From Methanoregulaceae archaeon UBA467 (GTDB taxonomy: Archaea; Halobacteriota; Methanomicrobia; Methanomicrobiales; Methanospirillaceae): a stretch of 64,000 bases of DNA. Below, piece after piece: positions 52,147-60,550 of the stretch. The notes beneath the pieces are model-generated. The model saw only the letters and a program-made list of their open reading frames with translations, was not told the origin of the DNA and made no database searches. Numbering within the stretch: position 1 is the first letter of the stretch; every line of letters begins with the position of its first letter. The position numbers and the translations under genes are program-made. The stretch covers positions 129,267 to 193,266 of the forward strand of contig DASP01000007.1 in NCBI GenBank assembly GCA_002503825.1, given 5' to 3'.

Positions 52147-52314
52147 CTAATCCAGTTCCCAGTTGTCAGAAACATAGTATGAAGGGGCTATCCGGTGGAG
52201 GGGCCCTCCGCACTGCGGGCATGTATACGTGCAGGGAGAAGGCGGAGCGCAGCAGGAGCCCCCGTCCTTAAGGTAAAACTCCCCGCTGCATTTTGCACAT
52301 TTCAATCGTTCCAT
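52147..52314 (-). CDS. Small zinc-ribbon protein (55 aa)
   Basis: Translated by hand: starts MERLKCAKCSGEFYLKDGG, has a Cys-rich middle (SCCAPPSPCTYTC), then CPQCGGPLHRIAP and ends NWELD. Two CxxC motifs (CAKC and CPQC) would form one zinc ribbon, with three extra Cys between them. It is short, so it is easily missed. No clear ribosome site; function unknown. Confidence 0.68.
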   Translation of the reverse strand: MERLKCAKCSGEFYLKDGGSCCAPPSPCTYTCPQCGGPLHRIAPSYYVSDNWELD

Positions 52315-52610
52315 ACCGCTATTCAATGGCGGGGATACGGTTGAACTCTTCGGTTCGACAAAAAATCCCGAGACAAACCGGGTCTGTACATAAACAGCCG
52401 GGAACTACGTTGTGAAGCGCGATTATGCCGTCAGATAAGGGAAAAATACCAGCAGACAGTATAGATGCGAGAAAGGGAGAGTATTCAACCTCATCTACCT
52501 GTTCTGTTCACCACTGCAACTCCCGGAGTCCCCGGGATGTCCCCCTGGAGCCAGGGAACCATCTATTTCGGGATACCCGGCAATTTAACAGGATTATATC
52601 TTAAAAAAAT
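52315..52610. other. Intergenic region, no gene seen
   Basis: About 295 bases between two minus-strand genes. Nothing recognised. Confidence 0.4.
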
Positions 52611-53057
52611 TTAATCGTATGATACCCGTGTTTTCTCATCTGTGAGTGTCGGAGCGAGCAGTTCTTTCCATGTCGCTGCATCCCATGTGCCGAGATGCGT
52701 ATGAGTGGCATAGTAGTTCTCCGGTATTGGATGCGTACCGACGACCACTTCCATGTCGTATTTTTCGCGGATGAAACGGGTAAAGTACGCAATCCGGGGA
52801 CAGGGCGGGTATCCGACCACCATGCCTGTGGCAAGGTGAATCACCCCGGCACCGTTCTTCTTCATCTCCGCCGGCACGGACTCAACATTGCCCCCGGGAC
52901 ACCCGTTGCAGGTGGCAAACCCGACAAGCTCCACCTCCTTTCCCCTGTACCGCTCAAATGCTCCTTCACGGTTGCGAAGTGCACGCATGCATTTTCCCCC
53001 GGCGCAGGTCCGGTACCGATCGCAGATGATGATTCCCAGTTTTATGCTTTTTTCCAT
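52611..53057 (-). CDS. CGGC-domain protein
   Basis: 148 aa. CDRYRTCAGGKCMRAL, GFATCNGCPGGNVE and the late LGTWDAAT segment define the CGGC family, small Cys/His proteins presumed to bind metal. The GIIICDRY start is typical. A gaggggag ribosome site precedes the ATG, and a taatata stretch lies just upstream. The role of the family is not established. Confidence 0.85.
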   Translation of the reverse strand: MEKSIKLGIIICDRYRTCAGGKCMRALRNREGAFERYRGKEVELVGFATCNGCPGGNVESVPAEMKKNGAGVIHLATGMVVGYPPCPRIAYFTRFIREKYDMEVVVGTHPIPENYYATHTHLGTWDAATWKELLAPTLTDEKTRVSYD

Positions 53058-53568
53058 AGTACTCCCCTCTTATATTATGCCGTTATCCTGTATTGGATCG
53101 CATGGCAGAAATAGACTGATTATTCAGAAGCGGCAACCGTCCCCTGAACACAGGGTTATCGCCTGATACCAGCAGGACCTTCTCTTACATCACCCGGTGC
53201 CATTTCCACACTCCTCATCTGCTGCAGTATAAGATACAACAGAATCAGGATGATGATACAGAATGTACCAATGAGGTCATTCCTGATTCCCTTACTCGTC
53301 CGGATGCCTGCCGGACTGGATACTTAAGCGGCAATAAACGGGTTCAGGCCACCGCAGCGGAATTTGACTCCACTACCTCAGGAGCAAACGGTCCTGAACT
53401 GTCTTTGGCGGCATGCATGGTTTCCGGCGGGTGGCATCCTGCAGCAGGACTATTCCCGGACCTGGCATTTCCCCGGATAATGATGGGTTAATTTCTTCTT
53501 CCGGCCCTTTGCCCCATCCCATGCTCTTTTTAGGTCATGCACCACCTTAACAGCTGAGGTATTGTATT
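53058..53568. other. Divergent intergenic region, no gene seen
   Basis: About 510 bases. Promoter of the CGGC gene and, near the end, a gaggt ribosome site for the small gene at 53569. No other open frame looks coding. Confidence 0.5.
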
Positions 53569-53727
53569 ATGCCAAACGGTGGACCCGGAATGGGGATGCA
53601 GCGCAGGGGTGTTCCCCCGGACGCATGCATCTGTCCGCAATGCAAAAAAGAATATCCGAAAACACGGGGAGTCCCCTGCCGGAGCCAGACCTGTCCTGAT
53701 TGTAAGATCCCACTCATGGGGAAATAA
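53569..53727 (+). CDS. Small zinc-ribbon protein (52 aa)
   Basis: Translated by hand: Gly/Met/Arg-rich start (MPNGGPGMGMQRRGVPPDA), then CICPQCKKEYPKTRGVPC and CPDCKIPLMGK. Two CxxC motifs (CPQC and CPDC), plus two more Cys, give a zinc ribbon. This pattern, with VP-C-S-x-x-CPDC-x-x-PL, is a recurring archaeal small protein often annotated as a hypothetical zinc ribbon. A gaggt site lies 10 bases before the ATG. Confidence 0.72.
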   Translation: MPNGGPGMGMQRRGVPPDACICPQCKKEYPKTRGVPCRSQTCPDCKIPLMGK

Positions 53728-53877
53728 TTCCACACCATTTTCCTCTTTTGGGCATTCAGAAGCCAGATAGTGAGATTGGAAAACGGTTTCAATGGGGAAC
53801 CCTGATACGCTCCGTGGCAGCACCCGGGCAACCCCCTATCTCCCGGCTCCATGAATAATTGTGATACCGTATCCATC

Positions 53878-55845
53878 TTACAGGCAGAATACCCATGCAT
53901 TCTCCATGATCACCCACCACGACATGGCAATAAGGGCAAGCGTTACGAGGATATAATGCACCCTCTGCGGGAGTGTCCAGTACTTCTCTTTCCATGCGAA
54001 GAAGGCCAGCACGGCAGACATGAGCATGAACAGGAACGCTAACACCGGCACGGTAAGTATGGCGCTGAGCAGGGCCGGTGGTGCAGGATCAAACATGTAG
54101 GCGCTAATTATTGCATGATTGCCGGTAACCCACGGCAGTAGTATAAATACAAATACAAGGAGGAGGAGGGCTGATGCGCCGGCAATCCATCGTGCGATAC
54201 CGGCCCCCGCCGGAACCGGTAATTCCGGTACCCGGTATATTCGCCTGAATAAGAAAAGCAGCGGCCATAGAAAGACGGTTGCAAGGATGAGGCCTGTAAC
54301 CAGCCTTATAGTGTCCAGAAATTTAGTCGTCGCATACCATGGCACGCGGTCAAAGACAAGGATCGGAACGTTTGAATTCGAGAAGAAGTCGACAGTCCCT
54401 TCTGCACCTGTATGGAAGACGATATCTCCGTTGGCCGGGTGCGTCCCGTCGGCACGTGAAAAGATACCGGGGCCGGTCCGGACGAGTTCAATAATTTCTC
54501 CACCGTGAGGTATCCGGAGTATCCCTTCTGGAGTGGCCGTGACCTCAATCTGTATCGGGGGGGCGATATATTTCTCGAAACGGACGTAGTTGTGACGGTT
54601 TACCTCATAGGTACCTGTATACTGCTGCACGAGGGGAGAAACGGACGGATCGGACGCTGGGATTACTGCGGCCTCTGCCGGGTAATAGTGATCCATGAAT
54701 TCCGTGAGTAGCTCATCGCGGGCCTTGTTCCCTCCCGGACTATTAAACGACACAAAGAAACCGGATTGCTCCTCCGGGAGGATTACAATCAGGGAATGGA
54801 AGGTGTTCGTATCCCCGCCGTGCACGATTAGTCTCTGGTTGTTGATAAGCATCTCGTAAAACCCGAGGCACATGCCGGAGACACGTGGATCATTTGCGAA
54901 TGCACGGGAGTGCATCAGCCGGGCTGCAGGCTCAGGAAGGATGGTCGTGTTCAGGTATGTCCCTTCCTCCATGTGAACGGCGAGAAATTTTGCCATGTCG
55001 GGGGCGGTCGAGCTGATTGTTCCTGCAGGACCTATCACGAAGATGGTGTCAGGTATGGGATTGTTTTTGAGACCGTCGAACTCGTAGCCTTCCGACAGGT
55101 TTGCTGCCATGTCCGGCGGAAGGTCTTCCCTGATGCTTGTGCGGTTCATCCCGAGCGGCGAAAGGATGCGGGTCTGGAGATACTGCTCATATGACATGCC
55201 AGTCACATCCTCGATAATGACCGCGGCGAGTGTTGTCCCATAATTCGAGTACGAAGAAACCGTTCCCGGGGGACGTACCCGTGCGGGAATATTATTTGCA
55301 CAGTATTCCCGGAACGGTACGAGGTCCTCCTTTTCCATGACCGACATGTGCCGTTCCGAATCCTCAAACCCTGCAGTATGGGTCATGAGGTGGCGCATCG
55401 TAACGGGTTTCCCGGGATAGGCATCAGGTATCCGGAAATCCACGAGATAGGTGTTCACATCGGTGTCGAGATCGATCGTTCCTTCAGATACAAGCTGCAT
55501 CACCGCTGTCCACGTGAAAAGTTTAGTAATCGACCCGATCCGGAAGAGGTTCCGTTCCGCCATTACCTTGGTCTGGTTATCGAGGTCTGTATAGCCGTAT
55601 CCCTTTGCGAGGACAAGCCCGCCGTCCTTCACCACGACAACCGTTGCGCCCGGAACATTGTATAGGGAAAGAACCGCCGGCATCGTCTTATCGAAGAAGA
55701 ACTCCACCTCTGCCGGATCTGACAGGTCCCCCGGCCGGGTTGCTGCCGGGTAGTCAATCGCGGCAGTTGCCGGTATAAACACCGCACAAAGGAGCAGGGC
55801 CAGAAAAATACCGGATAAAAATATATCAGGAACCATGGATCGCAT
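53878..55845 (-). CDS. Serine hydrolase (beta-lactamase class C fold) with C-terminal membrane domain
   Basis: 655 aa from the ATG at 55845, preceded by GGTGAT; an upstream 66-residue in-frame extension is not signal-like. Signal segment (IFLALLLCAVFIPATAA), then a beta-lactamase-type domain with S105-I-T-K108, Y199-S-N201 and a late HGG. About five membrane helices follow after residue 500. Members are D-Ala-specific peptidases or esterases; archaea lack murein, so the substrate is unknown. It faces outward. Confidence 0.85.
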   Translation of the reverse strand: MRSMVPDIFLSGIFLALLLCAVFIPATAAIDYPAATRPGDLSDPAEVEFFFDKTMPAVLSLYNVPGATVVVVKDGGLVLAKGYGYTDLDNQTKVMAERNLFRIGSITKLFTWTAVMQLVSEGTIDLDTDVNTYLVDFRIPDAYPGKPVTMRHLMTHTAGFEDSERHMSVMEKEDLVPFREYCANNIPARVRPPGTVSSYSNYGTTLAAVIIEDVTGMSYEQYLQTRILSPLGMNRTSIREDLPPDMAANLSEGYEFDGLKNNPIPDTIFVIGPAGTISSTAPDMAKFLAVHMEEGTYLNTTILPEPAARLMHSRAFANDPRVSGMCLGFYEMLINNQRLIVHGGDTNTFHSLIVILPEEQSGFFVSFNSPGGNKARDELLTEFMDHYYPAEAAVIPASDPSVSPLVQQYTGTYEVNRHNYVRFEKYIAPPIQIEVTATPEGILRIPHGGEIIELVRTGPGIFSRADGTHPANGDIVFHTGAEGTVDFFSNSNVPILVFDRVPWYATTKFLDTIRLVTGLILATVFLWPLLFLFRRIYRVPELPVPAGAGIARWIAGASALLLLVFVFILLPWVTGNHAIISAYMFDPAPPALLSAILTVPVLAFLFMLMSAVLAFFAWKEKYWTLPQRVHYILVTLALIAMSWWVIMENAWVFCL

Positions 55846-56021
55846 TATTGTATCACCAGACCTCTTGCACCAGGAACAATAGATATTCCGTTTTTTCCTG
55901 CCTTGATTCACGGTCTGAAATATCCAAGAATATAAAAATAGCGTAAAGAGGTACTTCCCGGCGCCGGAAATTGTAAATATAAGATGATGACAGGTTCTGT
56001 CATCCACGTAAGGTGAAGAAC

Positions 56022-56420
56022 ATGAAACCGATTCTTGCAGCACTGGTTATTGGTATTGTCCTGCTTACCGGGTGCATGACCACGTATCCGCCGGCAACCA
56101 CTCCGGGCTACAGGGATGTGACTCCTGCGGAGGCCAAAGCCCTGATCGATCAGAACCCTGACCTTATCATTATCGATGTATCGCCGGTATATGCCCAGGG
56201 CCACATACCAGGAGCGGTGAATTATTACATCGGAGACGGGTCGCTTGACCGGGCCATTCCCTCGCTCGACCCGGAGGCAAAATACCTTGTATACTGCCAC
56301 ACCGATGCCGCTTCAATTCCCGGGGCTCAGAAACTGGTCGATGCCGGATTCAAGGACGTTTCAAGGTTGCAGGGAAACTTTAAAGCCTGGGTTGATGCAG
56401 GCTACCCTGTCGAGATCTGA
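56022..56420 (+). CDS. Rhodanese-domain lipoprotein
   Basis: 132 aa from the ATG at 56022, with AAGGTG 8 bases upstream; a GTG at 56013 is in frame. LAALVIGIVLLTGC is a lipoprotein signal. The rhodanese domain has the active-site loop YCHTDAAS with the persulfide Cys, IIIDVSPVYAQGHIPGAVN and a C-terminal GNFKAWVDAGYPVE. An extracytoplasmic sulfur carrier or redox protein is likely; divergent from the serine hydrolase gene. Confidence 0.85.
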   Translation: MKPILAALVIGIVLLTGCMTTYPPATTPGYRDVTPAEAKALIDQNPDLIIIDVSPVYAQGHIPGAVNYYIGDGSLDRAIPSLDPEAKYLVYCHTDAASIPGAQKLVDAGFKDVSRLQGNFKAWVDAGYPVEI

Positions 56421-56469
56421 AGAGACTGCTTAAATCCCCTTTATTTTAACTCTTTTGTCAGCCATACCA

Positions 56470-56674
56470 TTCTCTTGCTATTCCTCTTTCTCCGCACTCC
56501 TCATCACGACACTTCCGGGGCTGAAGGCATGGCCGTTCAGGTGACCCTGCAATGCAATAAGGATCGTGCTTTGTCCGTGTTAAAAAAAATAACAGAATTC
56601 CAATCAAATCCGCCTCCAGATCATCCTGCAACGGGGGGTTGTTATACGGGATGCAACCCCCTCCCCATTGCTGG
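56470..56674 (+). repeat. Interspersed intergenic repeat, copy C
   Basis: Shares cgacacttccggggctga (56507-56524), a ctgcaatgc block and a tgcaaccccc block with copies A and B, in the same order. A hairpin gggggttg (56634-56641) / caaccccc (56654-56661) replaces the copy A hairpin but keeps the tgcaa-cccc right arm. More diverged than A and B. It ends about 40 bases before a TATA element. Confidence 0.6.
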
Positions 56675-56717
56675 ACCCTGCTCAAAAACAATACACTTTT
56701 CCAAGAGAAAGTTCCCA

Positions 56718-56725
56718 TTTATATA
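56718..56725 (+). promoter_or_regulatory. TATA element for the response-regulator kinase
   Basis: tttatata; the predicted transcript start near 56747 supports a leaderless GTG (56744) or TTG (56753) start. Confidence 0.45.
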
Positions 56726-56743
56726 CCAGACCTTTTAAATACG

Positions 56744-59700
56744 GTGTCCGCCTTGCATTCTGTCCTGTACGTTGATGATGAACCAAGTCTCATTGAAATC
56801 GGCAAGCTATTTCTTGAGAGATCCGGGGAATTCTCCATTGATACAAAAACCTCTGCACGGGACGGCCTGCAGGCCCTGAAAGAACGCCGTTATGATGCAA
56901 TTATCAGTGATTACCAGATGCCGGAAATGAACGGCATTGAATTTCTAAAAGAGGTCCGATCTGCCTATGGGGATCTCCCGTTTATCATATTCACCGGGAA
57001 GGGCAGGGAAGAGATAGTCATTGAAGCTCTGAATAATGGTGCTGATTTCTATCTCCAGAAAAGCGGTGACCCGAACGTACTGTACCCTGAACTCATGCAT
57101 ATAATCAGGCGCACCATCCTGATGCGGGAGACCCAGTTATTCTTTGCAGAGCAGGAGCAGCGCTACTACGACATCCAGAATGCAAACGATCTTATCCAGA
57201 GCGTGGCCCCAGACGGGCATTTCCTGTTCGTAAATAAAAAATGGCTGGATACTCTCGGTTACCAGGAACATGAAATCCCGGACATTACGATATTTGATAT
57301 CATACATGATGAGAGCCTCGAACACTGTAAAGTTCTGTTCTCCCGGATAATATCAGGCGAGAACGTTGGTATTATCGACGCAGTATTCAAAACCCGCGAT
57401 GGGAAGAAGGTATATGCCGAGGGTATATCGAGCTGCAAGATAACGGAGGGAAAACCGCAGTATACCCGGGGGATATTTAAGGATGTGACCGATCGCAAAC
57501 TTGCCGAGGCAGCCCTTAAAGAAAGCGAAGAGAAATTCCGGGCCCTTGTCGAGCACTCGCTTGACGGCATCCTGATTACCGACTTCTACGGGAAGATTCT
57601 CTTTTTGAACAATGCGGCAGCCCATATCATTGAGACGGCGGATTACCGCAAAATTATCGGGGAGAAGACTGTCCTGGACTTTGTTGCCCCTGAATCACGG
57701 GCAGATATTCTCAGGGATTTACATCAAATCGAACAGGGGATTGACGCATATCTCACGCAGTATAAATTCATCACCGGGACGCGACGGGAGATCTGGGTTG
57801 AGAGTATCGGGAAAAAGATACCATTTGGGAAATGCGAGGCAATCCTTGTCTCAATACGCGATATTACCGGGCGAAAACATGCTGAAGAGGCATTGCGGGA
57901 GGAGGAAAATAAATTTGCCACCGTCTTCCGGAGCAGTCCGGTCCCTCTCACTCTCGTCCGGGCTGAAGAGGGAACGTTTATTGATGTGAACGATGCCTTT
58001 GTGAGAAATACCGGCTATTCCCGCGACGAAGTAATAGGTAATACCTCAGAGGGTCTTGGGCTTTATATTGATGAGAATGAACGTGAACGGATGATCTCCC
58101 TGTTCCGGACAGAGAGGGGCGTATCTGGAGAGGAAATGCATTACCGGATAAAAAACGGAGAGATCCGGACCTGCCTGGTCTCTGCCGGCCTTATTATGCT
58201 GGGAGGAAAGCCTCATTTCCTCACTACTATTGATGACATCACCGAGCGCAAGAACACTGTTACTGCATTCCAGGCCATGGTCAGGGGCATGGTCGGTACC
58301 ACCGGATTCAATTCACTTCAGAAAATAACCGAAAGCGTCAGCTCCTGGCTGGGAGCCGATTGTGTCATGGTAGGGGAGATCCAGCCCGACAACCAGACGG
58401 TGAAGGTCCTGTCCATGGTCCTCGATGGGAATGAGATACCTGAGTTTTCCTACACCCTCGAAGGTACACCCTGCAGTAATGTCGTGGAACAGGGGTTCTG
58501 CCTGTATCCGGATAATGTATTCCGGCTCTTCCCGGAGAGCAGGGACCTGTCAGGTTTCAGTTTACGGGGATATATCGGAACACCCCTGCAAAATTCCGGG
58601 GGGAAGGTTTTTGGGACCCTCTGTGCGCTTTCCCGGAGTCCTATGAAATCCACCAATATTGATCGGGAGATCCTGGATATTATCGCCGTGAAAGCTGCCG
58701 CAGAGATCGAGCGTACCCAGATGGAGCGTGCACTCCGGGAGAGCGAGGCGCGGTTCCGCAACCTGATGGATCATATCCCTGGTGTATCAATACAGGGGTA
58801 TGCACCTGACGGGATCGTACGCTACTGGAACAAGGCCAGCGAGGATGTGTATGGATATATGGCAGAAGAAGCCATCGGGAAGAACCTCGCTGATCTCATT
58901 ATCCCTGTGGATCTCAGGCCGTTGTTTGCACAATGCCTGGACGTTGCGAAAGAATTGACACAGTCCGGGGAATTCATGCCCTCTGGCGAACTGCTCCTTT
59001 TACACAAGGACGGACACCCGGTTCCGGTGTATTCCATCCATACGGCGGTCTGTCTCGAAGGCATGGAACCTCTCCTCTTCTGCATCGATTTCGACCTGTC
59101 GGAACGGAAGCGTATAGAGGAGGACCTGCGTGAATCCAATAAAAAACTCCAGCTCATATCCAGTATCACCCGCCATGACATCAACAACCAGCTTATGGTG
59201 CTTGACGCGTACCTCGAGTTACTCTATGAAGAAGTCCCTCATTCACATATTCAGGAATATATCCTCAAGATCAGGGATGCAAGTGCCCGGATCTCTTCAA
59301 TGATCCGGTTTACAAAAATGTATGAACAGATCGGAGTCAGGGCCCCGGCCTGGCAGGATCTCCGGCCACACATCGAGACGGCGGAAAATAACTCTCATCT
59401 TGTTTCCATAAGGCTGGTAAACGATATCCCTGCCGGAACAGAGGTCTTCACCGACACGATGCTTGAAAAGGTCTTTTTTAACCTCCTTGACAACTCTCTT
59501 CGACATAGTCAGCGGGTTACCTTAATACATGTGTCATGCAGTGAAACGGATGGTGGCCTGACGATATACTGGGAAGATAATGGCGTGGGTGTCCCGGAAG
59601 AGGAGAAGGCGCGGATCTTCGAGCGCGGATATGGGAAGAATACCGGCCTTGGGTTATCCCTTGTGCGGGAAATCCTGGCTTTTACGGGTATTACGATCCA

Positions 59701-59782
59701 TGAGAACGGAGAGCCGGGAAAAGGAGCACGGTTCGAGATCCTGGTGCCCAAAGGAGTATACCGGACCAGTGGCACTCCGTGA
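56744..59782 (+). CDS. Hybrid sensor histidine kinase: REC-PAS-PAS-PAS-GAF-PAS-kinase
   Basis: About 1012 aa from the GTG at 56744; a longer frame reaches 56639 but lies inside the repeat. Receiver domain first (SVLYVDDEPSLIEIG, phospho-Asp in IISDYQMPEMNG, FTGKG), then three PAS domains, a GAF-like domain (CVMVGEIQPDN, IIAVKAAAEIERTQ), another PAS, and the kinase core: ISSITRHDINNQL, KVFFNLLDNSLRHS and DNGVGVPEEEKARIFERGYGKNTGLGLS. The last 26 residues are nearly identical to those of the kinase at 60551. No membrane segment seen, so cytoplasmic. Confidence 0.9.
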   Translation: MSALHSVLYVDDEPSLIEIGKLFLERSGEFSIDTKTSARDGLQALKERRYDAIISDYQMPEMNGIEFLKEVRSAYGDLPFIIFTGKGREEIVIEALNNGADFYLQKSGDPNVLYPELMHIIRRTILMRETQLFFAEQEQRYYDIQNANDLIQSVAPDGHFLFVNKKWLDTLGYQEHEIPDITIFDIIHDESLEHCKVLFSRIISGENVGIIDAVFKTRDGKKVYAEGISSCKITEGKPQYTRGIFKDVTDRKLAEAALKESEEKFRALVEHSLDGILITDFYGKILFLNNAAAHIIETADYRKIIGEKTVLDFVAPESRADILRDLHQIEQGIDAYLTQYKFITGTRREIWVESIGKKIPFGKCEAILVSIRDITGRKHAEEALREEENKFATVFRSSPVPLTLVRAEEGTFIDVNDAFVRNTGYSRDEVIGNTSEGLGLYIDENERERMISLFRTERGVSGEEMHYRIKNGEIRTCLVSAGLIMLGGKPHFLTTIDDITERKNTVTAFQAMVRGMVGTTGFNSLQKITESVSSWLGADCVMVGEIQPDNQTVKVLSMVLDGNEIPEFSYTLEGTPCSNVVEQGFCLYPDNVFRLFPESRDLSGFSLRGYIGTPLQNSGGKVFGTLCALSRSPMKSTNIDREILDIIAVKAAAEIERTQMERALRESEARFRNLMDHIPGVSIQGYAPDGIVRYWNKASEDVYGYMAEEAIGKNLADLIIPVDLRPLFAQCLDVAKELTQSGEFMPSGELLLLHKDGHPVPVYSIHTAVCLEGMEPLLFCIDFDLSERKRIEEDLRESNKKLQLISSITRHDINNQLMVLDAYLELLYEEVPHSHIQEYILKIRDASARISSMIRFTKMYEQIGVRAPAWQDLRPHIETAENNSHLVSIRLVNDIPAGTEVFTDTMLEKVFFNLLDNSLRHSQRVTLIHVSCSETDGGLTIYWEDNGVGVPEEEKARIFERGYGKNTGLGLSLVREILAFTGITIHENGEPGKGARFEILVPKGVYRTSGTP

Positions 59783-60139
59783 AAAACATTTAAAATTTTG
59801 GAAATTAAGAACGATGATTATTCAACAAGCAATTCAATCCATAATTAGCCATCAATTAAAAAATAAAAGAGAGTGACTGATACAAGAATGTAATCGCTAT
59901 AGGGCCCATTCTTTTTTATAAACTTTCCCTCTATCTGACTTTCCGCAGATTTCACAACAAGACTAAACATTTTTACTCCCTTCCGCATAACCCGGGATCC
60001 TGCAGACGGGTAAGGTGCCCTCGCCTCCATCAGATAAACCGGTCTTTCAGGATTACAGGGCCACCCCTCAATCATGTATGGTGATCCATCCGACTTACGG
60101 AACATCACGTTTAATACTGCGCCATGGGAACCCTGATGT
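59783..60139. other. Intergenic region between kinase and membrane protein
   Basis: About 357 bases, much longer than the matching 107-base spacer of the second unit. The last 35 bases (from ggaacatcacgttta) are shared with that unit; the rest is unique. A minus-strand frame at 59845-60108 is not supported as a gene. Confidence 0.5.
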
Positions 60140-60511
60140 ATGAAATGGTATCCGCTATCACCCGGACACTGGATTTTATTTCTTGTTATCGTGGCTCTTG
60201 CAGACGTATGTACGATCGTCCAGAGATATGTGGTGCCTGAAATCTTCCGGCCGATAACCTACGGTGCGATTGTCATCATTCTGTTTCTCGTGTTCTTTTT
60301 CATCGTCCGCCCATCAGAACCGATGGTGCTCGCACAGACCCTTTCCGTCGTTCTTGGCGTGATAACACTCCTGCTCATACTTGTCCAGGACGTCATTCTC
60401 ACTTACAATCTCTCCTGGAAGGCCATTGTCATTTTCCTGGGAGCAATCCTCGGCCCGATCATTGCCGGGTATCTGTTCAGGGCGATTCATTTTCCTGACT
60501 CTTCAAAATAA
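60140..60511 (+). CDS. Small four-helix membrane protein (intact copy)
   Basis: 123 aa with four hydrophobic segments (WILFLVIVALADVCTIV, YGAIVIILFLVFFFIV, TLSVVLGVITLLLILV and AIVIFLGAILGPIIAGYLF). No family recognised. About 93 percent identical at DNA level to the frameshifted copy at 62431-62801. It lies between two kinase genes and may be a membrane partner for the cytoplasmic kinases. Confidence 0.8.
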   Translation: MKWYPLSPGHWILFLVIVALADVCTIVQRYVVPEIFRPITYGAIVIILFLVFFFIVRPSEPMVLAQTLSVVLGVITLLLILVQDVILTYNLSWKAIVIFLGAILGPIIAGYLFRAIHFPDSSK

Positions 60512-60550
60512 ATATGTCAGGAACTATACATCAGGAATAAGTGTAATGTG

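Noticed and set aside
59845..60108. 87-codon minus-strand frame between the kinase and the membrane protein
   Set aside because: Reads somewhat protein-like but begins inside duplicated DNA with a GTG, has no ribosome site and no counterpart in the second unit; not supported.
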